From the NCBI GenBank assembly GCA_029202385.1, contig CP119314.1:2482501-2546500 (forward strand): a stretch of 64,000 bases of DNA. Direction: 5' to 3'. Under the pieces are notes generated by a model. It saw nothing but the letters and a program-made list of their open reading frames with translations. It was not told the origin of the DNA and ran no database searches. The first letter of the stretch is position 1. Each line of letters starts with the position of its first letter. The translations under genes and the position numbers were made by a program. The DNA is from Candidatus Sphingomonas phytovorans (GTDB lineage: Bacteria > Pseudomonadota > Alphaproteobacteria > Sphingomonadales > Sphingomonadaceae). This document shows positions 52,601-58,531 of this stretch, in pieces.

Positions 52601-54375
52601 GTCACCGTCCCGCTGGCCGACAGGCTTTCATAAGTCGTGCTGCTTACCGCATTGCCCCGCGCGTCATAGCCGGTGTCAGTCCGCATGACCGCGCTCCGGT
52701 CGGCGAGCCCGAGCACCCACCCGTTGAGGTAGGACTCTGAATCAGAACCGGAAACGGTAAATTTCTGGTCGACATATTCAAGCGATGACGTCTGCTGGCC
52801 GTAGCCGTTGTAACGATATTCGGTCACGCTCCCTTCAGCGGATATCCTGTACCGCAAGAGGCCATTTGTGTCGTACACATAGCGCGTCGTGTGGGCTGCC
52901 CCGGCAGAAGTCGCATCGGACCCGGTCCGCGTCTCCGTCAGGACTTCGTTCTTCGACCCGTAGGTCCGGGTAACCACATTGCCCAGCCGGTCGGATGACG
53001 TCAGGACATTGCCCGCCGCATCATAGGTAAACGCGGTCACCGCCCCAAGTGCGTCGGTGATTGAGGACACGTCCCCGGTGCCAGTGCCCGTATAGGCGAA
53101 CTGAAGCACCTGCGCCGTCGCACCGGTATAAGCGGGCGGCGAGGTGACCTTCTTCAACGATCCATCGCTGTTATAGTCGAGCGTCGTGACCTTGCCGAGC
53201 GGATCGGTGATCGTCGTCGAGCCGGCCGAATAGGCAATCACCGTCGTCCGAAACTGGCCGGCCGCACTCGTCTGAGTCAGACGCGTGATTCGACCGGATG
53301 TATCGTAGACGAAGGTGACGAGGGACCCGTCGGTCTGACCGATCGACGCGACCCGCTTCGAGGTTCCATCATAGGTGTAGGTCGTGACATAGGTGGCGCC
53401 GTCGGCGATGCTGTTGTCGCCCGGCGTCAGGTCAACGGTCACGGTCGTCAACCGGTTCGACGTGTCATAACCGTAGCTCGTACGGGTCAGCGTCTTAAGC
53501 GTGCCGTCGGTGTAGCTTGTGACGATCTGCGCGATATTCCCGCCCGACCAGACATATTCCTCATAGTCGCCGGTCGCGGTCGTCACCCGGGTCAGGTTCG
53601 CACCGCTATAAGTGAAGGTCAGCTTGTTGGAGGTCTTGTCCGAGGCCTCGGCGATCCGCCAACTTGCACCATTGTTGCTATAGACCTGGGTGAGCGGGCT
53701 GCCGCTGTTCGACCAGGTCCACACACCAGCCGCGTAAGTCAGGTTGTCGGTGCTCGCCGTGCCTGAACTGACGATATATTTCGAGGTCGCCGCGTCCCAG
53801 CTGTACGTACTGCTCGTGCCGTCGGCCAGCACCCGCTTGATCGTGCTGCCCGCGGTATTGACCGTACCCGTCAGCCCATAGACGCCGTGCGCCGCGTATT
53901 TCTCCGTCCCCTGGGTGTCGCCATCGGTCCAGGTCCAAACCCCGCCAGCATAGCTGAGCTTGTCGTGTGCGCCGGCGCCATCGGTCGTCCAATAGGCCGC
54001 GACCAAATTGATCGTCTGCCAGGTATAGGTGATCTCCGATCCGTCGCCCGAGACCCGCTTGACCGTGCTTCCCGTCGTGTTGACCGTACCGGTCAGCCCA
54101 TAGACGCGGCGATCGGTGCTCTGGCGCCAGTTGTCGCCATTCTCGTCCGACATGTCGCCAAGGCTGTTATAGGTCCGCCCGATCGCCGCATCGGGCCCAC
54201 GTCCGACCAGAAATTCATCGCGCTGGCTGATCAGCAGGTTGCCGGTCGCCGCGTTCAGCGACACCTGCTCGTTGTTCCGCCCGATCGATCCCGATCCGAG
54301 CAGACCGGTCGAACCCAGCATTGCGCCCGACCCGCGCTCGAAGCCAGCGCCAAGCCCGGTGAAAATCGAAACCAT
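37240..54375 (-). CDS. Giant YD/RHS-repeat protein with C-terminal nucleotidyltransferase-like toxin domain
   Basis: One uninterrupted frame of 5711 codons. The N-terminus (MVSIFTGLGAGFERGSG) has no signal peptide. Most of the protein is YD/RHS repeats of the form YDAxGRLxxxxDxxG..T.YxYD. Between about residues 585 and 911 lie two tandem copies of a 164-aa beta-rich module, and between about 1590 and 2830 two near-copies of a block of some 620 residues. A LysM domain (YTARNGDTLQSIARAAWGD) is near residue 4980, a hydrophobic helix near 5075-5100, then Gly/Ala-rich repeats. The last 140 residues contain MGSRSGGTAKAASDFDFG near residue 5608, a nucleotidyltransferase signature. An immunity-like gene follows. 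GGGGGA precedes the start. The export route is unknown. Confidence 0.9.
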   Translation of the reverse strand: MVSIFTGLGAGFERGSGAMLGSTGLLGSGSIGRNNEQVSLNAATGNLLISQRDEFLVGRGPDAAIGRTYNSLGDMSDENGDNWRQSTDRRVYGLTGTVNTTGSTVKRVSGDGSEITYTWQTINLVAAYWTTDGAGAHDKLSYAGGVWTWTDGDTQGTEKYAAHGVYGLTGTVNTAGSTIKRVLADGTSSTYSWDAATSKYIVSSGTASTDNLTYAAGVWTWSNSGSPLTQVYSNNGASWRIAEASDKTSNKLTFTYSGANLTRVTTATGDYEEYVWSGGNIAQIVTSYTDGTLKTLTRTSYGYDTSNRLTTVTVDLTPGDNSIADGATYVTTYTYDGTSKRVASIGQTDGSLVTFVYDTSGRITRLTQTSAAGQFRTTVIAYSAGSTTITDPLGKVTTLDYNSDGSLKKVTSPPAYTGATAQVLQFAYTGTGTGDVSSITDALGAVTAFTYDAAGNVLTSSDRLGNVVTRTYGSKNEVLTETRTGSDATSAGAAHTTRYVYDTNGLLRYRISAEGSVTEYRYNGYGQQTSSLEYVDQKFTVSGSDSESYLNGWVLGLADRSAVMRTDTGYDARGNAVSSTTYESLSASGTVTGDPVAIQAGIGTAVSPQPNGLTRVTKTSGTTAWDADASSTMGASGDFVLQISPTQVFNSQMIGVSQNPSSSASYDSLQYAFYFIGGSVWRSNGGGAYSLGTTLAVGDNFWLVRTGTTISFLKGATLEAASSAGALYSVGGATGTFYFDCSLNSAGTATDVKFTPAAGVSISSGVGTAVSLQPNGLTRVTKISGTTGWDADASSTMGASGDFVLQVSPTQVFNSQMIGVSQNPLSSASYDSLQYAFYFIGGSVWRSNGGGVYSLGTTLAVGDNFWLVRTGTTISYLKGATLEAARSAGALYSVDGAIGTFYFDCSLNSAGTVSDVAFMPVGTAEVTSRTSYTYDQAGQLLRRAGAGFNAETFIYDGLGRVIASVDLDGNSTSIAFNDAAMQTVVTLGNGFTRTSVYNKAGELNSVSETGDNVTASTFYSYTDQMGRLRTDGPNSKYYLYDNLGRKVADIGRYTGDFTEYRYDANNRLVTTIRYATALTSGQFSVLGNHLVQVELSSIRPDSATTDLWTWNVYDAEDRLVQAINGDGAVTTYQYDASGRLVGTTAFANKLSAAQLAALKTGSLAPIAAADAARDSVARNFYDKAGLLIGVLDGEGYLSQITYDNAGRKVRETAFATATDASLRASGTFLALVGSVTAAANPADRTVRYVYDAQGNLRFEVDGLNHVTEYLYTGGVPGSAVAVPRQTIKYAGTIATLADYRIATVKAAVAVLASDANNRINWTVLNGSGRAAYTIDATGAVISYRYDALGQVTKIVRFDTLRTTASLPDLATMDAWSVANTGAAANRITRNYYSARGELRYSVDGEGYVTRFIYDQYGRPTVSLRWDTPIVTTDDTTIATIATLPTGSGTTNSTAYDYLNRVVSRTDGAGVVTTYVYNANGTLGSTYQAYGTADQTQTVYTYDNAGQVLTRTDAYGTAEQTLTSYTYDGLGNILTVTDPNGSVTTSSYDRLGRLLTRTNALSGVVAYQYNGFGEAVKATDPRGSASYTYYDRLGRVISTRDADNYVTERVYTAFGELASVTRRYNRASGTASDTTPPAPTADAARDATVSFQYDRAGQVASKTDALGAVTTYGRNAFGDVITEVDPLENGPATTIQTTRTYDKRGLLKTEVVDSAAGGKALTTSYGYDAFGRVLTLTDPASQNTIKTYDREGRVLTVKNALNQTTSYSYDKRGNLAAVQDALGKITRYAYDKNDRLIYAVDALGGVTQKSYDNDGRVILSQSYASAISLTGLATVTTTAAIAAALAARVSPSGNNALTRSVYDADGRLRYTVDAANFLTEFVYDAAGNAIRSIAYSTAIASSPTYTMATIATQVAGMSAPALAAARTTRNVYTAEGKRSFTIDALGNVTAYRYDAQGNVVKQQRVAANYGVAGDPTDAAMTTWLTSNGNTTNDRISSAIYDRNGQLRFDVDAEGYVTQYTYNAAGSVRTKIRYATNTYAINDETPLATALALVGATPPTTAAVTEFKYDSAGRLTETIDPLGTRTVMTLNLLGQALTTAVAYGTPDESVTTRTYDALGRVLTETRASGQAEATTRTFTYDAVGNKLTEKDGRGNITTRTYDALGHLLTITEPLEGSATALTTNSYDAFGNLVKVIDPRSNASYFYYDALGRIISTRDADNYVTERVYTAFGELASVTRRYNKASGTASDTTPPTPTPDAARDATVSFQYDRVGQVASKADALGAVTTYGRNAFGDVITEVDPLENGPATTIQTTRTYDKRGMLKTEVVDSAAGGKALTTSYGYDAFGRVLTLTDPANQVSSKVYDRSGLLVSSTDALNQTTSYSYDKRGNLAAVQDALGKITRYAYDKNDRLIYTVDALGGVTQKSYDNDGRVILSQSYASAISLTGLATVTTTAAIAAALAARVSPSGNNALTRSVYDADGRLRYTVDAANFLTEFVYDAAGNAIRSIAYSTAIASSPTYTMATIATQVAGMSAPALAAARTTRNVYTAEGKRSFTIDALGNVTAYSYDAQGNVVKQQRVAANYGTTGDPTDAAMTTWLSNNASTTADRISRAIYDQAGRLRFEAIEYRLPSDPDPDPAPKSYVTQYTYDAQGNVRTKIRYADRYAVTDATSLVVALGLVGATPPATAAVTEFKYDSAGRLIETIDPSGVRTVMTLNKLGQALTTAVAYGTADESVTSRTYDALGRVLTETRASGRSEAATRTFTYDSNGNLLTEQVGLNIITRTYDALGQVLTVAVSLDATTNAVTTNSYDAFGNLVKVTDPRGNSGYFYYDALGRLVLQVDPERYATETTYTFAGQTASVTRYATKLGSEPVIGTKPAPVSTPASDSVSTFTYDKLDRVTSTIQVTDTNPANNIVESYGYNAFGDRVTVINKLGGTTTNSFDKRGLLIREVLQIDSSGATITNSYAYDARGNRLSAIEAGGLRTTTYTYDLLDQLKTKTVSGVPVANATFTGSTAQAMVESYVYDKRGNLVQVTDANNGKSFLFYDGLGRKTAEISRVGTLTTYKLDVNGNITAMQVYGTAVALPSTPGGTPPAGGTDKRETLYNYDRNNRLTSTVIKDVQYSEYPNSLYLKTDVINSTEYDAAGNVVRQTDGRGNSVYTYYDRLNRKIASVDQERYLTSWTLDAEGNVLSERRSSTQLAGADIGTLPGATANLIKNSQFAGTDGWYSYNPNNILNAGSPFTGGYMGKNFLKDEFTATAANQSVSLRVDGNNSFAVAGGERVAIQAGVEGAGTVGRLVLLMWWYDSGGNTVRVDEVGTLNGSQWYDTKISTFATAPAGAVSGALELYAITSGAGSGFFTLVEPTVRLVDATQATMPAFTSAYAADRVTTFTYDRNGRRLTETRGAVETSAVGGNGALSSSKAGSVIRYEYNGLGQVTKKTEANLDYTRHEYDYLGRETRTTQTPFVDYRQTQVTPTTDITYNGLNQVLQTIQRGDGTTADRITTYTYDAGRLTGMTDPTGFSTSYYYDTAGQLVAQTYSRQKSNGSSETNGNFFSYDAAGREISRKTGVLNGSTWTFGDTTDEYYNGYGEIVAQGTNTGGVKANAQQFADYDKAGRVWRTNFKDGITKVYAYDKNGNATMLLQSAGTANLKSKESVEQIFADLSGVSVMFSVFDKRNQLIETFQQASNNIGANPIRPELIPDPTGHGVASFYADGDVAVKVSREEVKNNPAVKPAESPESRFTATGGGVSFDAVITLGWQGIGKWDRRQLTISTDPAIFYGSGVVHVTITDSQGTRSLGDITPGRNFIIEDTTYTPFSSFIFASGAVSFTLTQEVPGGQVVIAQTSMNIEMPYPGPKSEPPEWKISHGDAYPAPKLHFQNENANATVVQMFVRPTGSGGAYQKLTATQLNNSMGSNIAGWFTYDLTQSPFNGLPANSSWDIKYLAMDAAGKIYDSKQAVLSRNSNGSPVLDNVILVDVRGPGQAMLTNDSGRDWLILSGLPAAPVNMRYRPLGSSGGWSVPVGVNPAGYGQNGLAAVDVTGVGGPVEYWVELADGTKLHGTLTVGGQASLLTQYKDASREIILRPPPGQTVTWQQFRYFRDGAWSSWIPQSGGGNWTYNAKDLADFYSSRSYPIEYETYNVDTLVSRSEATLTFGYDSQSMSTFSGAPGMAAKVLFDPKQNGVAKIVLYWRDRGSTGAFTAVTISKAGGIFAWDVDAAGVRPGTGTRNLEYYYDAYAADNTILPTLNHADHAMGYLAIQSDRYADTTNNALVWRIDTAVASQYLVHRTQSFNAFGEIASETDGNGRITSFNYNTMGRLTGKISPQVDVTDESGVTTRQSPTEYYYYDQSGRLVGKRDANQKFFTQTLLAGSGQGGDTALTIGEFNPDNSQKAYGYDIFGDLRKITDGLGAVTNNTYDKAGRLIQVDHPVRVNGNSPGVRLVDYYSYDGLGQRIKHSNSVYGGTVAETTDYDVQGRVVSTVSFGGLATTYSYTWYSIASNLLGTIGLGNFGGWQTITTNSAGLNSYENRGLFGQINWRQDFGGHSSHYTYDLAGHLVGQTGSTGQSISYTYYNNGYIASITDNTLRMRSTFQYDNEGNRTLETYNSTDASPIIYQNASVSYDELNRVVRFKDAKAEITYKYDANGNRREVKSIYNDGVDGTERTQDYWYKYDSMNRFVLTMGTLLGGNIVAGNAGVALTYDPAGNRKTATTAGSSEVETYTYTADGYLEDTIIAGVVRARRTNDALGRVTSYTQFAPDGAVSFTRTLTYDRNNRVTDQTETDAANGNVITTIHNDYRAYVAGSGYTGLDQGVITHSSLVKSTVTTETVYSYEWWDEAKQLAIRVDPTDRSNPNTGQWASGFSRLSYDENGHLKQVVDTQANRVLSYRNDAYGQVLVREEKINNVLGARQLYYYFDGRRIGDVGNSGPSPSLIDYAQELALDRNAPRDKGGFRNGRPVESADFDQNFQPINASYPGPVAAMYTARNGDTLQSIARAAWGDANLWYLIADANGLTGNATLVAGQTLSIPNKVTNFHNTSETFRVYNPGEAIGDAMPTLPAAPTMPAPPPPKKNGCGIFGMILLVVIAVAVAAVAGPAIIGSPAVLGPGGAVVVNATGLTAILGGSAAAAGSIGAVGAAVIGGAIAGAGASIVSQGVGVALGIQDKFSWKGVALGALSGAVGGGVGSTFGKSVAFGSKFLTDVAKGVTTNVVTQGISVATGLQKKFDWAGVAVAGAVSGAVGIANRTLANAKVGTDAYKIDSNTARNVGFYANQALSGVAGSVAGGAVRSFVSGSSFGDNVLATLPDVVGSTIGSLVADGVARIGRSSGKMSPGEKAFLGEAKRSAKAVPAALANASGASSQQGDVDQPGKDIVVVARRQDRDLIGAMNTYQWGRYFAQYGQQTDESGERWALRQQQPASPPVAASRDSSVQAPSATFFGGVSRAFIQNFGALGTDEGRRAIASGLIGFARDVGLQVAPFGTVLDPTVTQRNAQRVLAFGIGTLELVPKLGMGAAQIIDGVTFGRNDLVGEGVFNTSLTTFEIVGLKGLGRGVNALTRAELVATEGTAFGAPRLGMQIPQGVGPRTFDVISGKVRAAVGDLGLGDDIFVMGSRSGGTAKAASDFDFGVRVSPNKFDELIAESFGNPKAGSALSRTRDIAIRDGRIQTGEAGLRPVRTTISRTLNVPQNKVQISVIRAGGVFDNGPQTPLAFKF
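45890..49610 (-). repeat. Tandem duplication of a 1.85-kb block inside the giant gene
   Basis: Two adjacent copies, about 45890-47770 and 47770-49610, encode closely similar runs of YD repeats. Matching points are 1848 bases apart in most of the block and 1884 apart at the 5' end of the plus-strand copy, because one copy has a 12-codon insertion with a run of Asp-Pro pairs. The best-conserved part (46700-47560 against 48550-49400) is nearly identical at the DNA level. It keeps the frame and suggests recent duplication or ongoing gene conversion. Confidence 0.85.
51640..52625 (-). repeat. Two tandem copies of a 164-aa beta-rich module in the giant gene
   Basis: Copies at about 51640-52130 and 52130-52625 are 492 bases (164 codons) apart and nearly identical. 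Each encodes GDFVLQ-[IV]-SPTQVFNSQMIG, YAFYFIGGSVWRSNGGG, GDNFWLVRTGTTIS and TFYFDCSLNSAGT. The pattern of Trp/Phe strands resembles a concanavalin-like jelly roll, a fold often used for carbohydrate binding; that fold call is tentative. Confidence 0.8.
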
Positions 54376-54469
54376 GGAATCCCCCAGCTCAAACCCAAAG
54401 CCAGCGGAAACAACGACGCGCCGCGGCTGTAAGTGGGTGATCAGGAGATCATTGCCTTTGTTTAGATAT

Positions 54470-54499
54470 TTTTTAGCACCGGCCTGAACAATCTTTCAA
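54470..54499 (-). promoter_or_regulatory. Possible promoter of the giant gene
   Basis: On the minus strand, TTGAAA (54494-54499) and TAAAAA (54470-54475) are separated by 18 bases, within an AT-rich stretch at about 54450-54535 that stands out in this GC-rich region. The start codon is 95 bases downstream. The rest of the 283-base gap up to the enoyl-CoA hydratase stop (54659) shows no gene. Confidence 0.35.
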
Positions 54500-54658
54500 T
54501 CAATTGGAATATAAGAAAAATATTTCAATCCGATGATCGACGTGCCGCGAGGCACTAGGCGTGCCGCGATTGGGGCGTGACCGGCACGTCAAACGCGAAG
54601 GAGCGCCGGGCAAGCACCGCACTTTGTCCAGAATTGACCGCGCGCAGCATCCCCGACG

Positions 54659-55525
54659 TCAGCGTCCTTTGAACCGCGCGGTTCTCTTTTGCTGAAAAGC
54701 CGACATTCCTTCGCCATTGTCCTGGGTACGGATCAACACCGACTGGCCGAGCCGTTCGAGGAGACGCCCCGTCTCGGTATCGACATTCTGACAGGCGTTG
54801 ATGATGTGCTTCGCCATGCCCATCGCCTGCGGCGCCTTGGTCAAAAGGCCACGTGCGAAATCAAGCGTCCGGTCGAGCAGCACCTCGGGCGCATGCACCT
54901 GCCCGACCAGGCCGATGCAGAGCGCCTCTTCGGCATCCACGGTTTCGACCGCCATGATCATCTGCTTGAGGCGGCCGATGCCGATCATCTGGATCATGCG
55001 CGAACACGCGCCCGAGGCCGGAATCACGCCGAGCTGATTTTCGGGCAGCGAAAAGGTGGCGGTCGAGGCCGCGATGCGGAAATCGCAGGCGATCGCCATT
55101 TCGATGCCACCACCCGCGCAGATGCCGTTGACCGCGGCGACCACCGGCTTCTCGATCGCTTCGATGTCGTCGAACAATTCGTGATTGGCCCGGACATAGG
55201 CACGATATTGCGGCGTGGTGAGGTTGTTCTCGTAATCGAGGCCGCCGATGTCGCGCCCGGCACAGAAGGCGCGCCCCGTTCCCGTGATCACGAGGACGCG
55301 AACCTTGTCGTCGAAATTGGCCTGCCAGATGACGGTGCGCATTTCCCGGATCATGCGCTCGTCAAACGCATTCAGCTTTTCGGGCCGGGCAAGGGTGATG
55401 ATGCCGATGCCATCTTCCGTGAGTTCGTAGCGTATCCGGTTGCGATCCTCCGCGAGCTTGAGGAAGCCCTCCGGAAGTCCCTTGTCGTCAAGGACGACTG
55501 CCTCCCCTTTGGCGGTCGATGCCAC
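54659..55525 (-). CDS. Enoyl-CoA hydratase/isomerase (crotonase family)
   Basis: A 288-aa crotonase-fold protein. The oxyanion loop contains FCAGRDIGGLD, and both catalytic Glu positions are present, in AGGGIEMAIACDFR and LPENQLGVIPASG. A 40-residue N-terminal extension precedes the fold. It probably hydrates or rearranges an acyl-CoA made in degradation of the cluster's substrate. It starts 16 bases after the UbiD-type gene and is the last gene of the minus-strand operon. Confidence 0.92.
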   Translation of the reverse strand: MASTAKGEAVVLDDKGLPEGFLKLAEDRNRIRYELTEDGIGIITLARPEKLNAFDERMIREMRTVIWQANFDDKVRVLVITGTGRAFCAGRDIGGLDYENNLTTPQYRAYVRANHELFDDIEAIEKPVVAAVNGICAGGGIEMAIACDFRIAASTATFSLPENQLGVIPASGACSRMIQMIGIGRLKQMIMAVETVDAEEALCIGLVGQVHAPEVLLDRTLDFARGLLTKAPQAMGMAKHIINACQNVDTETGRLLERLGQSVLIRTQDNGEGMSAFQQKRTARFKGR

Positions 55526-55541
55526 GATCTTTCTCCCCGTT

Positions 55542-57086
55542 TCAGTTTCTGGAATTGGCGATGTCGTCCGGCAGCAGCCGATACCGTCCGTCGGGCTCGC
55601 GGACGATGCGACCCGCGGCGTAAAGCGGTTCGAGCAGGCGCAGGACCACCCGCTCGTCGCGCGTGTGTTCGGCCGCCATCAGTTCGACGAAGCTGGCCGG
55701 CCCGGTCTCGAGCGCGGCCAACGCCGTCTCATGGGCACTCGATTCCAGAACCGGCGGCAAGGGCACATGGCTGGACAGTCCGCGCTCGGCCGTGACCGGG
55801 CGCGTGCAATCGAAACCCGCCTTCGCCCCGACACGCGCGCCGGCCAGCGACGGATCGATCGGCACCGCGCGATAGCCCGACCCGATCACGATATCGCGAT
55901 CGGCCTGGAAGCGGGTCGCGAACGCCCAGTCGACCTGCCCGTCATCGAAAACGTCGATATCATCATCGACGACGAAGACATGCTTGATATCGGCGACCGA
56001 GCCGAACACGGCGGCGATCGCATTGCGTGCCTCGCCGGGATAACGCTGCCGCAAGGATACCCGCACGTTGAACATCCCGCCGCAGGACGGGGTGCAACAG
56101 ACCGCCCGCGGCTCGCGTACGGCCTGTTCGAGCGCGCTCCAGATCGTCGCCTCGGTTTTTGCGGCCACGAGCTGCGCCGTGTCGGTCCGGGAGAGATACT
56201 TCCCGCCGATGGTGGCGGTCTGGAACACGGCATCCGCGCGTCTGGTGATCGCAGTCAGATGGAACACCGGGTTGCGCTTTACCTCGCCATAATAGCCAAG
56301 GAACTCGCCATAAGGCCCCTCGGCCTCGGCAAAACCGGTCGGTTCGAGATAGCCTTCCAGCACATATTCAGCGTCGGCCGGCACCATGACGTCAATGGTC
56401 CTGCATCGGACGACCGGTACCGCGCTCCCCCGCATCGCGCCCATGAGCGCAAGTTCGTCGGACACCCGATTGGAGGCAGTGGCCGCGAGCAAGTCTGCAG
56501 GATGCGATCCGATGACATAGGCGACCTCGGTGCGCGTGCCCTCGACGCATCGGGCCTGGAAGATGGCGCGCAGATCGCTAGGAGCGTTGAGATCGATGCC
56601 AGCGGCTCTGGAGCCGCGCAGCATCATGCGGCGCACCCCGATGTTCGTCCCGCCGGTGGCCGAATCCCGCGCGAAATCCAGGCTGGCCGAAATATAGGGC
56701 GCGCCGTCGAACTGATGCTGGAGGTGAACCGGCAGCGAATAGAAACTCGCCTCGTCGCCGATCTGGACGACCTGATGCACCGGTGCGTCAGCCGACGATA
56801 CTTCCTCGGACGGGATCGGCACTGCTGCCGCATCCCGCAGGCGAAGAGGAAGCTCGGTCGCCGATACGCCGAATGCCATGGCAAGCCGGCTCCTGGCGCC
56901 GGCAACGTTGCCGACAAGCTCCTGACGATCGGGTCCGGCCGCCTTGAACCAGATCGCGCGCGTTTCCCCCTCAAGCCGGACGGCGACGTCGATCAGGTCG
57001 ACCGGTTCCTCCACGATGAGGCATTCCCCCACCTTGACGAGCTCCTCCAGGAACGTCCGCAGGCGGAAGCGCGCAAAATCGGTCAT
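55542..57086 (-). CDS. UbiD-family prenylated-FMN decarboxylase
   Basis: A 514-aa protein of the UbiD family. The core contains TNIGVRRMMLRG, AYVIGSHPADLLAA and the catalytic EAEGPYGEFLGYYG segment with the two conserved Glu residues, plus VFVVDDDIDVFD. A C-terminal extension of about 80 residues resembles a helix-turn-helix-like or linker segment (RDERVVLRLLEPLYAAGRIV). GGAGAGGG precedes ATG 57086. These enzymes reversibly decarboxylate aromatic or alpha,beta-unsaturated acids using prenylated FMN, which the UbiX protein at 60104 makes. The general catabolic setting argues against a role in ubiquinone synthesis. Confidence 0.92.
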   Translation of the reverse strand: MTDFARFRLRTFLEELVKVGECLIVEEPVDLIDVAVRLEGETRAIWFKAAGPDRQELVGNVAGARSRLAMAFGVSATELPLRLRDAAAVPIPSEEVSSADAPVHQVVQIGDEASFYSLPVHLQHQFDGAPYISASLDFARDSATGGTNIGVRRMMLRGSRAAGIDLNAPSDLRAIFQARCVEGTRTEVAYVIGSHPADLLAATASNRVSDELALMGAMRGSAVPVVRCRTIDVMVPADAEYVLEGYLEPTGFAEAEGPYGEFLGYYGEVKRNPVFHLTAITRRADAVFQTATIGGKYLSRTDTAQLVAAKTEATIWSALEQAVREPRAVCCTPSCGGMFNVRVSLRQRYPGEARNAIAAVFGSVADIKHVFVVDDDIDVFDDGQVDWAFATRFQADRDIVIGSGYRAVPIDPSLAGARVGAKAGFDCTRPVTAERGLSSHVPLPPVLESSAHETALAALETGPASFVELMAAEHTRDERVVLRLLEPLYAAGRIVREPDGRYRLLPDDIANSRN

Positions 57087-57259
57087 GCGCCCTCTCCGCA
57101 CACGGTGATGCCGAGGAAGCGTCCATCGGACGACTGGCTGGTCCGGGATTCGGGCGCCCTGCCCCGACCCGCATAATTGCTCGATTTCATGGACACGCCC
57201 TGCCCCCGCCAGTTCAAAGGATCGTCAAACCAAGTGCTTCGGCTCCCATTGCCGACCGA

Positions 57260-58531
57260 TCAGACGGGGAACCGCTCCCGCAGCCAGTCGACCAGGATGC
57301 CCGAGATCTGCGCCCGCCCGCCATTCTGCGACGTTCCGTCGAGCGGCATGCCGAAATGGTCGCCGTCGACCCGCTCGATCCGCTTGTCGGCTGCCCCGCT
57401 ATGCTCGAAGATCGCCCGGCTCACGTGCGGCAGGATCGCATTGTCGCCCGAAAGCCCGATGACGATGGTCGGCTGGGTCACCTTGGGAAGATTGTCGAGC
57501 ATCGAGGATCGCGACGAGATCGCCGACCATTGGCTCAGCCACGCCCTGGGGGACAATATCCGGGCAAAGCCGTTCTCGGTATAATTCCAGAGATCCGGCC
57601 GGAGACAGTTGATGTCGCCGATCGTGCGCCGCGAAGGATCGATCGAAAGGTCAAGCAGCGCCGGATTGGCGTTCGTCCGATGGACCTGAAGGAACTGGCC
57701 GTGCATCGCGCGGCGCTGAAGGAGGGTGCGTTCGCGCGGAGGCAGGCCATGGAAATCCTCGCCCTGGACGAGCGACCGAAAACTGCGCTGCGTGGCGATC
57801 ATGTCGCGCGCGATGGCGTCGATGCGCGCGATCCGGGCCCGCTGGGCAGCCCGATAACGTTCCAGGAACTCTCCTGAATATCGGCTTTGCTCCGGCGGTT
57901 CGCGAAAGCCGTTGGCCGGATCGTACATATCGAGCGCCGGATCGCACGAGAGACCGTCCTTCTCGTCGACAACCGACGGGTCGATCTCGTCCTGCATCGT
58001 GACCCCCGTGCCGAGATGCGCGGCGGCATACATGAACCCGTCGGCCGGCGGCATCTCCAGCGGGTTCAGATCGAAGGGGTCGCCGGCGGCGGTGTCAGTG
58101 AGCCTTCCCGGCGGGGCGATCAGGGCCTGCGCCTGGTAGAAAGTGAAGGCCGCGCCGCCACCGCTATAGCCGAGGCACACCACTTTCTCGAAGCCGCGAC
58201 CGCGCAGGAAACGCATGGCGGCATCGATATCGGCCAGCAGCGCCTCGTGAGTCATGTTGGAATCGTTGTTCGGCGACCGGCTCTCATGCCCGAAGGCAGC
58301 AAAGCCTGCGTCCACGAACCCCGGGATCAGATAGTGGCGCGACATGTCGCCTTTGGGATGAACGATGCAGATGACGGTTTTCTCGCCACCTTTCGAATAG
58401 AGGACGCCTCGCGAGCCCGGACCATCCTTGGCGACAAGCCGAACGAGTTCGGGGACCACCCCTTCGGGCGGGCGGTCGAAACCAAGCAGGTCCGTCCCGG
58501 GACGATAGCGTGACAGCTGAGGCATATTCAT
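57260..58531 (-). CDS. Alpha/beta-hydrolase, about 420 aa
   Basis: A 423-aa protein. The nucleophile elbow is CLGYSGGGAA near residue 125, and VIGLSGDNAILPH and VDGDHFGMPLDG supply the likely Asp and His. A long cap segment lies between strands (QSRYSGEFLERYRAAQRARI). There is no signal peptide. ATG 58531 overlaps the stop of the upstream esterase gene (ATGA), with GGAGC before it; a much longer in-frame start lacks support. It probably cleaves an ester, amide or C-C bond in the pathway; the substrate is unknown. Confidence 0.85.
   Translation of the reverse strand: MNMPQLSRYRPGTDLLGFDRPPEGVVPELVRLVAKDGPGSRGVLYSKGGEKTVICIVHPKGDMSRHYLIPGFVDAGFAAFGHESRSPNNDSNMTHEALLADIDAAMRFLRGRGFEKVVCLGYSGGGAAFTFYQAQALIAPPGRLTDTAAGDPFDLNPLEMPPADGFMYAAAHLGTGVTMQDEIDPSVVDEKDGLSCDPALDMYDPANGFREPPEQSRYSGEFLERYRAAQRARIARIDAIARDMIATQRSFRSLVQGEDFHGLPPRERTLLQRRAMHGQFLQVHRTNANPALLDLSIDPSRRTIGDINCLRPDLWNYTENGFARILSPRAWLSQWSAISSRSSMLDNLPKVTQPTIVIGLSGDNAILPHVSRAIFEHSGAADKRIERVDGDHFGMPLDGTSQNGGRAQISGILVDWLRERFPV

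Noticed and set aside
37240..54375. CRISPR-like regular repeats
   Set aside because: The periodic DNA here comes from YD/RHS codons with varied spacing and imperfect copies. No array of identical short repeats with unique spacers and no cas genes are present anywhere in the window.
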